From NCBI RefSeq assembly GCF_042650125.1, contig NZ_JBHSAP010000015.1, positions 500,055-564,054 on the forward strand: 64,000 nucleotides of DNA, written 5' to 3'. A program made the position numbers and the translations under genes. Under the pieces are notes generated by a model that worked only from the letters and a program-made list of their open reading frames with translations, was not told the DNA's origin and searched no databases. This DNA comes from Salinithrix halophila (GTDB lineage Bacteria; Bacillota; Bacilli; Thermoactinomycetales; DSM-45169). The first letter of the stretch is position 1. Each line of letters starts with the position of its first letter. Positions 17,844 through 26,470 of this stretch are shown here, piece by piece.

Positions 17844-17870
17844 CTCCCCCTTGCTTTCGGCGAGGGGGAG
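17844..17870 (+). other. Intercistronic GC-rich hairpin
   Basis: CTCCCCCT (17844-17851) pairs perfectly with AGGGGGAG (17863-17870) between ctaF and ctaG. No T-tract follows, so it is more likely an RNA-processing or stability element that sets the ctaG level than a terminator. Confidence 0.5.
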
Positions 17871-17913
17871 ACCCATATTTGCGGAGAAAACCGCTGGAAA
17901 GGAGGAGCTTTCC

Positions 17914-18786
17914 ATGCATCAACACCATGGAGACCCGACAATTCCAGATTTTTGGGGTATTTTAAGCCCTGGTACCCTTCTCATAACCTTGGTTCTGGCC
18001 GTTCTTTATTTTGCGGTCATCGGTCCTTGGAAGGACCGGATTGGCGGGGCGGGTCAATCGGTACAGATTAGCCAGAAAATCTCTTTTGTCTGCGGGCTGC
18101 TGATCTATTATTTGGCTACAGGTCCAGTGCAGGCTTTTGCCCCTCTGCTCTTCAGCGCCCATATGACGGAGATGGCTCTGATCTACTTGGCAATGCCTCC
18201 GCTCCTTTTGTTCGGAACGCCTGCTTGGCTGATTCGGCCCCTTTGGAACGGGAAGAAACGGGAACGGGTACTCCATTTCTTCACCCAACCTCTGATTACC
18301 CTGATCCTGTTTAACGGATTTTTCTCCCTCTACCATCTGCCGGTGGTCTTCGACACCGTCATGAGTTACGGGTGGCTGATGTCCTTGTCTCATTGGGTGT
18401 TGACCGTCAGTGCTTTCCTGATGTGGTGGCCGGTGATCTGCCCGCTACCGGAGAAGGACCATCTTAGCCACCTGCAAAAGATGGCTTACATCTTTGGCGA
18501 CGGCGTGTTGCTCACTCCAGCTTGTGCTATCATCGCCTTCTCCGACGTACTTTTATACAGCACATACCAGGGAGGGAGCCAGGTATTTTCTTTCCTGCAG
18601 CCCCTGGACGATCAATCCCTAGGCGGAGTCGCGATGAAGATCATTCAGGAATTGGCGTATGGGGGGGTTCTCGGTTATACCTTTTTCCAGTGGGTGAAGA
18701 AGCAGCGCCGAGAGGATGCGGATGAGCTTGCTGCCCGCAAAAAAGAAAAAGACACCGATGTTTCCAGCGTATCCTTTAACCACTAA
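17914..18786 (+). CDS. ctaG: Cytochrome oxidase assembly factor CtaG, copy 1
   Basis: The 290-residue polytopic protein belongs to the Bacillus CtaG (caa3_CtaG) family, required for making active caa3 oxidase and probably involved in copper delivery. Typical motifs are HMTEMALIYLAMPPLL, FNGFFSLYHLP and LTPACAIIAFSD. About seven membrane spans are present and the C-terminus is charged. The start is ATG at 17914 with AAAGGAGGAG upstream; the ORF extension to 17851 lacks a ribosome site. A terminator follows directly. Confidence 0.94.
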   Translation: MHQHHGDPTIPDFWGILSPGTLLITLVLAVLYFAVIGPWKDRIGGAGQSVQISQKISFVCGLLIYYLATGPVQAFAPLLFSAHMTEMALIYLAMPPLLLFGTPAWLIRPLWNGKKRERVLHFFTQPLITLILFNGFFSLYHLPVVFDTVMSYGWLMSLSHWVLTVSAFLMWWPVICPLPEKDHLSHLQKMAYIFGDGVLLTPACAIIAFSDVLLYSTYQGGSQVFSFLQPLDDQSLGGVAMKIIQELAYGGVLGYTFFQWVKKQRREDADELAARKKEKDTDVSSVSFNH

Positions 18787-18807
18787 GGAAAAGATACCAG
18801 TGGAAAG

Positions 18808-18835
18808 AGCCTGTGCGTTTGCCCAGGCTTTTTTT
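18808..18835 (+). terminator. Rho-independent terminator of oxidase operon 1
   Basis: AGCCTG (18808-18813) pairs with CAGGCT (18824-18829), followed by seven T. Confidence 0.85.
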
Positions 18836-18982
18836 GTATAAGAAACGACAGGCGGCGACGTTTCCCGGGAAATGACACTGTTCCTGAATCTCCCGCGCCG
18901 GATTATCGGGAACTGGCACCCACACGAACATGTTCTATGATAAATATAAAAATGGCAGTAGTTAAACGGATATAAATAGAAA

Positions 18983-19110
18983 ATGATGTTGGTTATCCTA
19001 CGAAAAAGTCCTCTGAAAGGTCCAATATCCCAAATTGGCTGCTACCAAGCCACAATCTTGGTTTGGATGAAAGCGCTGACCTCTGAAAGAAAGGGTCGGC
19101 GCCTTTTTGT
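18983..19110 (+). promoter_or_regulatory. Riboswitch-like leader with terminator upstream of the TauE gene
   Basis: After an AT-rich -10-like TATAAAT (about 18971), the RNA can fold into a three-way junction. P1 is TTATCC (18993-18998) with GGATGA (19065-19070). P2 is CCAAT/ATTGG (19022-19026, 19034-19038). P3 is ACCAAG/CTTGGT (19044-19049, 19057-19062). Both hairpin loops are exactly 7 nt. An intrinsic terminator follows at once: 19073-19081 with 19094-19102 (one G-U) and TTTTT. I could not match it to purine, SAM, TPP, M-box, fluoride or guanidine classes from memory. About 185 nt separate it from the gene. Confidence 0.5.
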
Positions 19111-19294
19111 TTGGCGAATCGCTTTGCCGATGGCTTTGCCCATGATTCTAATTCTGCAATCATGGCACCCGTTCCTGGCACCTGTTCGGTATTCCTGCAT
19201 AGGATGCATATCGGGTCAAATCCAATTGAAACGATTTCACTTGATAACGAAATGGGGTCCGTTGGAAAACGACAGGTTCAGGGGGATAGGGTGT

Positions 19295-20170
19295 ATGCAG
19301 AGATTGCTGGTCCTGGCATTGATCGGTTTTGTCGCCCAGTTGATTGATGGTTCCTTGGGAATGGCCTACGGAGTGACTTCCACTTCCTTGTTACTGGTGT
19401 TTGGAATCGCCCCGGCAGTCGCTTCTGCATCCGTTCATATGGCGGAAGTGGTGACGACTGCAGCTTCCGGAATCTCGCACTGGAAATTTAATAATGTGGA
19501 TCGTACCATGGTCAAACGGCTGATGGTACCCGGATCGATCGGTGCCTTCCTGGGAGCTTGCTTTTTGAGCAGTCTCCCAGGGGAAATCGTGAAGCCCTAT
19601 ATTGCCTCTTTTTTGTTCCTGCTCGGATTCTACGTTCTTTTTCGTTTTCTTTACTCGCGTCCAGGAAAAGGATCCACTCAGGAGGGCCCACCGGGTAAAT
19701 GGACGATCCCTCTCGGCCTTTTTGCCGGTTTTGCTGATTCGACGGGAGGTGGGGGCTGGGGGCCGTTGACAACGCCGATCCTCCTCTCTCGCAAAGGCAT
19801 GGAAGCCCGTAAAGTAATCGGTTCCGTGGATACGAGTGAGTTTGCCATAGCTGTCTCCGCAACGCTTGGGTTTTTGATCTCCCTGGGCTGGCAAGAATTG
19901 AACTGGACTTGGGTCGGGGTACTAATGCTGGGTGGAATAGTTGCCGCTCCTATTGCAGCTTGGTTTGTCAGGATTATTCCTTCCTATATTCTGGGTGTTC
20001 TGGTTGGCGGGTTAATTCTAATCACCAACGCAAAAACCCTCCTCCTCTGTATTCCGGCCATTCCGGTAGAATGGCATATCGGTGTATACGGGTTGCTTTC
20101 CCTGTTGTGGATCACCTGCCTGGTAGGAGCCATCCTCCGTCAAAGACGGGAAAAAAGAAAGGGTGCATAG
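19295..20170 (+). CDS. TauE/SafE family sulfite/anion exporter
   Basis: The 291-residue membrane protein has about eight spans and the repeated TauE/SafE pattern: an N-terminal GFVAQLIDGSLGMAYG motif and a second-half GLFAGFADSTGGGGWG. Family members export sulfite, sulfoacetate or related anions. The start is ATG at 19295 behind AGGGGGATAGGG; a long in-frame upstream extension through the structured leader is rejected. It sits between the two oxidase clusters but has its own leader and terminator, so it is probably regulated separately. Confidence 0.88.
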   Translation: MQRLLVLALIGFVAQLIDGSLGMAYGVTSTSLLLVFGIAPAVASASVHMAEVVTTAASGISHWKFNNVDRTMVKRLMVPGSIGAFLGACFLSSLPGEIVKPYIASFLFLLGFYVLFRFLYSRPGKGSTQEGPPGKWTIPLGLFAGFADSTGGGGWGPLTTPILLSRKGMEARKVIGSVDTSEFAIAVSATLGFLISLGWQELNWTWVGVLMLGGIVAAPIAAWFVRIIPSYILGVLVGGLILITNAKTLLLCIPAIPVEWHIGVYGLLSLLWITCLVGAILRQRREKRKGA

Positions 20171-20215
20171 ACCAGCTGCCGGTTAAGGCGAACAGTGAAA
20201 AGCGTGAAGCATAAA

Positions 20216-20257
20216 ACACGGAGGTTCAACCGATGGTGAACCCTCCGTGTTTTTTTG
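20216..20257. terminator. Bidirectional terminator after the TauE gene
   Basis: ACACGGAGGTTCA (20216-20228) pairs with TGAACCCTCCGTGT (20237-20250, one bulge), with seven further T on the plus strand. Confidence 0.9.
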
Positions 20258-20380
20258 TCCATCAGACGTGTACATTTCGCCAAGTACACCAATTATTACA
20301 TAAATCCGTGCTGTTTTTGGAATCGTAATTCGAGATGAGACTCTGTGCGCTGTCGGATGGACGGCGGGAAAGGGTGTTCC

Positions 20381-21289
20381 ATGAACGGACCGTATATACG
20401 GGAAGGTACCGGGGGAAAGTGGGCGGATGCCCGATCCGTGCCCGCAAGCTTTCTGGAGCTGACCAAACCGGGAATCATCCTGTCTAACCTATTGGCCTGT
20501 GCGGCTGGTTTCTGGCTGGGTAGCGGGGGGAATCCAGACTGGGTTCGTTTTTTGATGACCTTGGGGGGGACAGCCCTGGTGATTGCTGGCAGTTGTACGC
20601 TAAACAACTGGATCGATCGAGATATCGATCGATTGATGGAACGAACCCGCTACCGCCCTCTTCCCACGGGGCGCATCACCCCGGCTCAAGCTCTGTTGGC
20701 TGGATTCGGTTTGACTACAGGCGGGTTGTTGACGCTTCTGTATCGAGTGAATGAGCAGAGTGCCTTATTGGCTGCTTCGGGAGCATTATCCTATGTTGTC
20801 GTCTACAGTTTGTGGCTGAAACGGGTCACCACGTGGAACACCGTGATCGGTAGCTTTTCTGGAGCAATCCCGCCCCTGATCGGTTGGGTTGCTGCCTCCG
20901 GGACGGTAAATGTTGGAGCATGGGCGCTGTTTGCCTTCCTTTTCCTTTGGCAACCCCCCCATTTTTTCGCCCTCGCAATGTTGAAGAAAAAAGACTACCA
21001 GCGGGCGGGAATTCCGATGTTACCTGTGGTGAAGGGGAGCCGAGCGACACGGGGTCAGATCCTGTTCTTCGTATCCATTCTTTTACCGGTGTCTCTCTGG
21101 CTTCACGCTGTTGGAGTAGTGGGGCTGGGCTACTTCATGGTTGCACTGGTCTTGGGGGGGATCTATCTCTTCTTAGCCATGACAGGTTGGCGACCGGATA
21201 GGGAAGAGCGGTGGGCCAGGCTTCTCTTTCGGTATTCCTTGATCTATCTGTCGGGAATGCTGGCGGCGATGATCTTCTTTGTCCAGTAG
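20381..21289 (+). CDS. ctaB: Protoheme IX farnesyltransferase (heme O synthase), copy 2
   Basis: This 302-residue UbiA-family prenyltransferase has the same motifs as copy 1 (NNWIDRDIDRLMERTRYRP and KDYQRAGIPMLPVV). The two copies are clearly homologous but well diverged, and they differ most at the N-terminus. The start is ATG at 20381 after AAAGGG. No attenuator-like leader is present, unlike copy 1. It leads the second oxidase cluster, about 70 bp before ctaC copy 2. Confidence 0.94.
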   Translation: MNGPYIREGTGGKWADARSVPASFLELTKPGIILSNLLACAAGFWLGSGGNPDWVRFLMTLGGTALVIAGSCTLNNWIDRDIDRLMERTRYRPLPTGRITPAQALLAGFGLTTGGLLTLLYRVNEQSALLAASGALSYVVVYSLWLKRVTTWNTVIGSFSGAIPPLIGWVAASGTVNVGAWALFAFLFLWQPPHFFALAMLKKKDYQRAGIPMLPVVKGSRATRGQILFFVSILLPVSLWLHAVGVVGLGYFMVALVLGGIYLFLAMTGWRPDREERWARLLFRYSLIYLSGMLAAMIFFVQ

Positions 21290-21357
21290 GATGGATAGAA
21301 TTCTCCATATTCGTTGTGAAGCTGTTCCTAGGTTTTTAGAAAGAGGGGTTCGATAAC

Positions 21358-22377
21358 ATGAAGCGATTTGCACCAGTCGCCATTCCCGGAGTACTGGGTG
21401 CTTTGTTAACCCAGTCGGGCTGTGCTAACCCATCGATATCCGTTGTCGATCCGACGGGGCCGGTGGGAAGAGCCCAGCTCAATCTGATCTATCTGGCTAC
21501 GGGGATCATGACCCTGGTAACTGTGGTCGTCGCTGTCATCTATATTTACGTGGTGTTCCGTTTCCGGGAGAGACCCGGGCAGACTCATATCCCGGAACAA
21601 GTGGAGGGGAGCAAAAAGTTGGAGATTCTGTGGACGGTGATCCCCATCGTCCTGCTTGTCATCCTGGCGGTTCCCACCATTACCACCACCTTGAACATTG
21701 ACCGAAAACCGGCTCCCGACGATGCCATCCGCATCAATGTTGTCGGTTACCAATACTGGTGGGGGTTTGAATATCCTGGGGCAGGGGTCACAACCGCCAA
21801 TGAAGTCCATATTCCGACAGGGCAAAAAGTGAAGTTTATCATGAAGGCTCACGATGTCATTCATGCCTTCTGGGTGCCCAGTCTCGGCGGTAAACAGGAC
21901 TTAAGCCCTGGAAAAAATACCCGTTTGATTTTGCAGGCGGATAAACCGGGGGTCTATGAAGGGAAGTGTACAGAACTATGCGGAGCAGGGCATGCCTTGA
22001 TGAACTTTCGGGTGATCGCCCATCCGCCGGATGAATTCGATGCATGGATCCGATCCAGAAAGAAGCCGGACTCCCGTGGGAAGAGTGTCATGGCCCGGGA
22101 AGGACAGAAGCTGGTGGCTCAGAACTGCATCGGCTGCCATGCGATTCGGAATGCCGGCTATCGGGTCTTAGGTAAAAAAGGCCCTGACCTGACCGCCTTT
22201 AGCGAACGAACCCGGATTGCCGGTGTCATCGATAACAACGATAAAAACCTGACAGCCTGGTTGAAAAATCCCCATGCAGTCAAACCGGGCAACCGGATGC
22301 CCGCATTTGACCACCTGAGCGACAAACAGATCCGGGCCATTGTCCGGTATCTTCGTGAACTAAAAGGAAGCAGCTGA
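21358..22377 (+). CDS. ctaC: Cytochrome caa3 oxidase subunit II with fused cytochrome c, copy 2
   Basis: The 339-residue subunit has CuA ligands His169, Cys204, Cys208, His212 and Met215 and the heme c motif CIGCH (Cys257, Cys260, His261). Two membrane spans lie near residues 43-65 and 88-108. The lipid-attachment site is atypical: TQSGC around Cys22 has Gln where the lipobox normally has Leu at -3. ctaD follows after 22 bp, with an AAGGAGGG site. Confidence 0.95.
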   Translation: MKRFAPVAIPGVLGALLTQSGCANPSISVVDPTGPVGRAQLNLIYLATGIMTLVTVVVAVIYIYVVFRFRERPGQTHIPEQVEGSKKLEILWTVIPIVLLVILAVPTITTTLNIDRKPAPDDAIRINVVGYQYWWGFEYPGAGVTTANEVHIPTGQKVKFIMKAHDVIHAFWVPSLGGKQDLSPGKNTRLILQADKPGVYEGKCTELCGAGHALMNFRVIAHPPDEFDAWIRSRKKPDSRGKSVMAREGQKLVAQNCIGCHAIRNAGYRVLGKKGPDLTAFSERTRIAGVIDNNDKNLTAWLKNPHAVKPGNRMPAFDHLSDKQIRAIVRYLRELKGSS

Positions 22378-22399
22378 TGACAAGGAGGGATGGATTTCC

Positions 22400-24310
22400 A
22401 TGACCACGTTAATTATTCTCATTGTTTTCGCCTTGTTTCTGTCGGCCATCCTGACCGGCGGTTATAACAAGAGATATTTGGAGCGGATGGAACAGACATG
22501 GCTCTGGAGCTGGATCACGACCGTCGATCATAAGCGGATCGGGATCCTGTACCTGATTGGGGGCGGTCTCTTTTTTGCAATCGGTGGGTTGGAAGCACTC
22601 CTGATCCGTTTGCAATTGATGTTTCCTAACAATCAATTCATTGTCGGGGATATCTATAACCAACTATTGTCGATGCATGGTACGACAATGATCTTCCTGG
22701 TCGCTATGCCGTTGCTGTTTGCCCTGATGAATGCAGTGATTCCCCTGCAAATCGGGGCAAGGGACGTAGCCTTCCCCTTTCTAAATGCTCTTGGGTTCTG
22801 GCTGTTTTTCGCTGGTGGGCTTCTTCTCAATATGAGCTGGCTATTTGGTGGTGCGCCCGATGCAGGTTGGACCAGCTACGCCACCCTGGCTCTTCCTGAA
22901 TACAGTCCCGGCCCGGGGGTCAATTACTACGTACTAGGGTTGCAGATTTCTGGGATTGGAACGCTGATCAGCGGGATCAACTTTTTGGTGACGATTATCA
23001 ACATGCGAGCTCCGGGTATGAGCTATCTGCGCCTTCCGATGTTCACCTGGGCCAGTTTCGTCACTTCAGCTCTGATTCTGTTCGCTTTCCCTCCTCTGAC
23101 TGCAGGTCTGTTTATGCTGATGTTTGATCGTCTCTTTGACACGAACTTCTTTGCTGTTCACGGTGGAGGGAATGTGACGGTATGGCAGCACGTTTTCTGG
23201 ATATTCGGTCACCCGGAAGTGTACATTATCGTTTTGCCTGCCTTCGGTGTCTTTTCTGACGTGATCAGCTCCTTTTCAAAAAAGCGCCTCTTCGGTTATC
23301 ACTCCATGGTATTTGCCTTGGTATTGATTGGCTTCCTCGGGTTTATGGTTTGGGTTCACCACATGTTTACGGTGGGTCTCGGGCCGATTGCCAACACGAT
23401 TTTCGCCATTGCAACGATGGCGATTGCCGTTCCGACGGGAATTAAGGTGTTTAACTGGCTGTTTACCATGTGGGGCGGGCGAATCCGGTTTACAACCGCC
23501 ATGCTTTTTGCCTCCGGCTTTATCGTCACCTTTGTCATGGGAGGGGTAACCGGGGTGATGCTGGCGGTTCCACCGGCAGATTACCAATTTCACGACAGTT
23601 ATTTCGTGGTGGCTCATTTCCATTACGTGATGGTGGGGGGAACCATCTTCGGTTTTTTCGCGGGTCTCTATTATTGGTGGCCCAAGATGTTCGGATCCCT
23701 GCTCAACGAAAAACTGGGGAAATGGCATTTCTGGGCTTTTTTCCTCGGGCTTCACCTCACGTTTTTCCCTCAGCATTTCCTGGGTTTGTTCGGAATGCCG
23801 CGACGTGTATACACCTGGGAGGCGGGCTACCATCTGGAGTGGGGAAACCTTCTTTCCTCCATCGGAGCATTCCTGATGACTGCGGGGGTCTTTTTCCTCG
23901 TCTATAACGTGTTGTGGTCGCTGTCCAAGGGGAAGCCGGCAGGGAACGACCCGTGGGACGGGCGCACCCTGGAATGGTCGGTTTCATCTCCGCCTCCGGA
24001 ATACAATTTCGCCCAGACACCCCTCATTCGCGGGTTAGATCCCTGGTGGCTGGAAAAGCGGGAGGGAAATGATCGGATGCCGGCAGCAGAACCGTTGGCC
24101 CCCATCCACATGCCTTCTCCCTCTTATCTCCCATTTGTCATGTCCCTTGGTTTCTTTATCGCTGGTTTTGGTTTGGTTTTTCAGAGCTGGCAGGTGGGAG
24201 TGTTGGGCTTGCTCGTTGTGATTGTGATCCTGTTTATCCGCTCCTTCCAGGAGGATCACGGCTATCATATCCGACCGGATGAATGGACAGAGAAAGGGGT
24301 GGAAGGCTGA
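22400..24310 (+). CDS. ctaD: Cytochrome c oxidase subunit I, copy 2
   Basis: The 636-residue catalytic subunit carries all heme and copper ligands seen in copy 1 (MHGTTMIF, GHPEVYI, VHHMFTVG, VAHFHYVMVGG). It is collinear with copy 1 over its whole length, including the C-terminal extension, which points to duplication of a complete operon. The start is ATG at 22400 with AAGGAGGG upstream. Its stop overlaps the ctaE start by one base. Confidence 0.96.
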   Translation: MTTLIILIVFALFLSAILTGGYNKRYLERMEQTWLWSWITTVDHKRIGILYLIGGGLFFAIGGLEALLIRLQLMFPNNQFIVGDIYNQLLSMHGTTMIFLVAMPLLFALMNAVIPLQIGARDVAFPFLNALGFWLFFAGGLLLNMSWLFGGAPDAGWTSYATLALPEYSPGPGVNYYVLGLQISGIGTLISGINFLVTIINMRAPGMSYLRLPMFTWASFVTSALILFAFPPLTAGLFMLMFDRLFDTNFFAVHGGGNVTVWQHVFWIFGHPEVYIIVLPAFGVFSDVISSFSKKRLFGYHSMVFALVLIGFLGFMVWVHHMFTVGLGPIANTIFAIATMAIAVPTGIKVFNWLFTMWGGRIRFTTAMLFASGFIVTFVMGGVTGVMLAVPPADYQFHDSYFVVAHFHYVMVGGTIFGFFAGLYYWWPKMFGSLLNEKLGKWHFWAFFLGLHLTFFPQHFLGLFGMPRRVYTWEAGYHLEWGNLLSSIGAFLMTAGVFFLVYNVLWSLSKGKPAGNDPWDGRTLEWSVSSPPPEYNFAQTPLIRGLDPWWLEKREGNDRMPAAEPLAPIHMPSPSYLPFVMSLGFFIAGFGLVFQSWQVGVLGLLVVIVILFIRSFQEDHGYHIRPDEWTEKGVEG

Positions 24311-24933
24311 TGCACATCGAAGAACAGACGGGTACCGTGGCAGGTCTCCCCGCCGAGCCGGAGAAAGCGACTCTGGAGGGAAAGAACAAAGTGCTCGGTT
24401 TCTGGCTCTTTCTGGGGGCAGAGACTACTCTTTTTGCCACCCTGTTCGGGGCGTACCTTTCCCTCAAGGGAGCGACCATGGAGGGACCGACACCCCAAGA
24501 GTTATACCAGATGCCGATGGTGGCTGCGTCGACGCTGGTCCTGCTCACCAGTTCTCTCACCAGCGTGCTGGCCATCATCGCTATGCGCAGAAACGAAGCT
24601 GATCGAATGCTCCGCTGGTTTCTGGTTACCATTCTCCTCGGAGCGGTTTTCCTCGGCCTGGAAGCCTATGAGTTTTTCGAATATGTCCATGAGGGGCACA
24701 CCTTTACGAGCAGTGCCTTTGGGTCCAGTTTTTATCTTTTATTGGGAACTCATGGAAGTCACGTCCTCTACGGCTTTTTCTGGATTCTATCCCTGATTAT
24801 CCAGGGGAGAAACAAGGGGATTACCGTCCATACGGCGCCCAAGTTTTACGTGGCCAGTCTTTACTGGCACTTTGTCGACGTGGTCTGGGTATTCATTTTC
24901 ACGGTCGTCTACCTGATGGGGATGATGCCCTAA
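24310..24933 (+). CDS. ctaE: Cytochrome c oxidase subunit III, copy 2
   Basis: The 207-residue five-span subunit has YEFFEYVHEGHTF, GTHGSHV and YWHFVDVVWVFIF. It begins at the TGATG overlap with ctaD. It is followed directly by ctaG; a ctaF gene would be expected here in a complete cluster and is absent. Confidence 0.95.
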   Translation: MHIEEQTGTVAGLPAEPEKATLEGKNKVLGFWLFLGAETTLFATLFGAYLSLKGATMEGPTPQELYQMPMVAASTLVLLTSSLTSVLAIIAMRRNEADRMLRWFLVTILLGAVFLGLEAYEFFEYVHEGHTFTSSAFGSSFYLLLGTHGSHVLYGFFWILSLIIQGRNKGITVHTAPKFYVASLYWHFVDVVWVFIFTVVYLMGMMP

Positions 24934-24975
24934 AGGGGTATTTGGGCAAGGAAAAGGGAATGGAGGCGTCCGAGA

Positions 24976-25854
24976 ATGGATGCACTGGTTAAACAATTTC
25001 TGACACCGGGCATGTGGAATTTGGGGCTCAACCTGGTTGTCGTCGCCCTCGGGGTCGTTTATTTGGCGGCGACCGGCCCTTGGCGCCCCATGTCGTTAAA
25101 GACGGTTACCACTGGACAAAAAATGCTCTTTTTAACCGGTCTGGCCCTGTTCTACATAAGCCTGGGCAGCCCGATGGCCTTAATCGGCCACGAGCTGTTT
25201 AGTGTCCATATGCTGCAACAGTCGATCCTCTACCTGATGATGCCTCCCCTCCTGATCCGGGGTATTCCCGACTGGATGTGGCGGAGGGGAATGAAGGTTC
25301 AGTGGTTGGAACGGTTCTTCGCTCTCGGCCAACGTCCTCTCCTGTCCCTCCTCCTATTCAACGGTCTCTTCTCCCTTTACCATGTGCCGCAAATCTTTGA
25401 TGCGCTGATGGGGGACGAACTTCTCCATCTCCTCTCTCACATGGTGTTGATTCTGACCGCTTCCCTCATGTGGTGGCCGGTGGTCACCCCGCTGCAGGAG
25501 AGGACGGTTCTTTCCCCCTTGCGAAAAATCGCCTATATCGCCGCCGCCGGAGTGCTCCTGACCCCAGCTTGCGCCCTGATCATCTTTGCCGATCACTTAC
25601 TCTTTGCCTCCTATTCGGGGGGCGATCCCCTATTTCCCATCCTATCTCCCAGAGATGACCAGCAACTGGGAGGCGTGATCATGAAGGTCCTGCAAGAGAT
25701 CATCTATGCTTCTGCCCTGGCCCACGTCTTCTTCCAATGGGTGAGGGAAGAACGGGAGAAGGAAGAGAGGGAAGCTGTCCCTTCTTCCGGGAAACCAGTC
25801 CCTTCTGCCTCCCACTTACATGTTGTGGAGGGTGGAAAAAAGGAGGGCGGTTGA
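24976..25854 (+). CDS. ctaG: Cytochrome oxidase assembly factor CtaG, copy 2
   Basis: This 292-residue polytopic CtaG-family protein shares FNGLFSLYHVP and LTPACALIIFADHLL with copy 1. The start is ATG at 24976 after a GGAGGCG stretch, 42 bp downstream of ctaE. The charged C-terminal tail (Glu/Arg-rich) differs from copy 1. It closes the second oxidase cluster. Confidence 0.93.
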   Translation: MDALVKQFLTPGMWNLGLNLVVVALGVVYLAATGPWRPMSLKTVTTGQKMLFLTGLALFYISLGSPMALIGHELFSVHMLQQSILYLMMPPLLIRGIPDWMWRRGMKVQWLERFFALGQRPLLSLLLFNGLFSLYHVPQIFDALMGDELLHLLSHMVLILTASLMWWPVVTPLQERTVLSPLRKIAYIAAAGVLLTPACALIIFADHLLFASYSGGDPLFPILSPRDDQQLGGVIMKVLQEIIYASALAHVFFQWVREEREKEEREAVPSSGKPVPSASHLHVVEGGKKEGG

Positions 25855-25866
25855 GCGGGGATAAAA

Positions 25867-25902
25867 AAGAGCCAAGCCTCCTGTGTAGGGGGCTTGGCTC
25901 TT
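25867..25902. terminator. Hairpin terminator between oxidase cluster 2 and the accessory island
   Basis: A perfect 12-bp stem (25867-25878 with 25891-25902) is preceded by six A. It is therefore a proper terminator on the minus strand and a weaker one for ctaG on the plus strand. Confidence 0.75.
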
Positions 25903-25988
25903 ACGATATGTTGTACATCAAAGCTTTGAATAACTAGGTTCCAATAGTTGAACTTAAGCACGGTAGCGGGAGTCAGGGAAAGGGGGTT

Positions 25989-26366
25989 TTACTTATATAT
26001 AAACTCCCAAACCCAGAAGAAGAATGCACTAGAAAAAGAGTAATAATAAAACTCGTCATTCAGAAGTGGATTATAATTATAATTAAATACAGGGAAAATT
26101 AGAAAGATAATAAAGAAGGAGAATATTGTATATATAGATAAAGATCGAAAGGTAAATGCAGAAGATTTATACTTATTAATTAATACCAATCTTATTGGCA
26201 GTGCAAACAGAGAGAATAACAAAAAGAAAATAGTAATAATAATAAATAACTTGCCGAATATGGACTCTGACTCAATTAATTCTTCGATACCGTATTCCAA
26301 CACTAAATAGGTTAAAGACATACAAATAGACGATAAAAGAATTGATTTCATGTGTTTTTTAAGCAA
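25989..26366 (-). CDS. Small AT-rich integral membrane protein
   Basis: I do not recognise this protein of about 125 residues with three or four hydrophobic segments and Phe/Ile/Tyr-rich composition. The preferred start is TTG at 26366 with AGGAG upstream; TTG at 26390 is possible. Base composition is far more AT-rich than in the flanking oxidase genes. It follows the broken DUF3238-like gene on the same strand by about 100 bp and may have formed a pair with it. A loosely similar small membrane protein lies at 29036. Confidence 0.55.
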   Translation of the reverse strand: MLKKHMKSILLSSICMSLTYLVLEYGIEELIESESIFGKLFIIITIFFLLFSLFALPIRLVLINKYKSSAFTFRSLSIYTIFSFFIIFLIFPVFNYNYNPLLNDEFYYYSFSSAFFFWVWEFIYK

Positions 26367-26470
26367 AAAACCAACTCCTAAAATTTTCAAAAATAAGGCG
26401 AGAGGTATCCTTAAGAAGGATACCTATACACCTCTTAACGTGTGAAAACACCGAAACAGGTTTGTTACTC

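Noticed and set aside
18990..19070. Purine riboswitch before the TauE gene
   Set aside because: Two 7-nt loops are similar, but the conserved junction bases of purine riboswitches and the loop-loop complementarity are not present.
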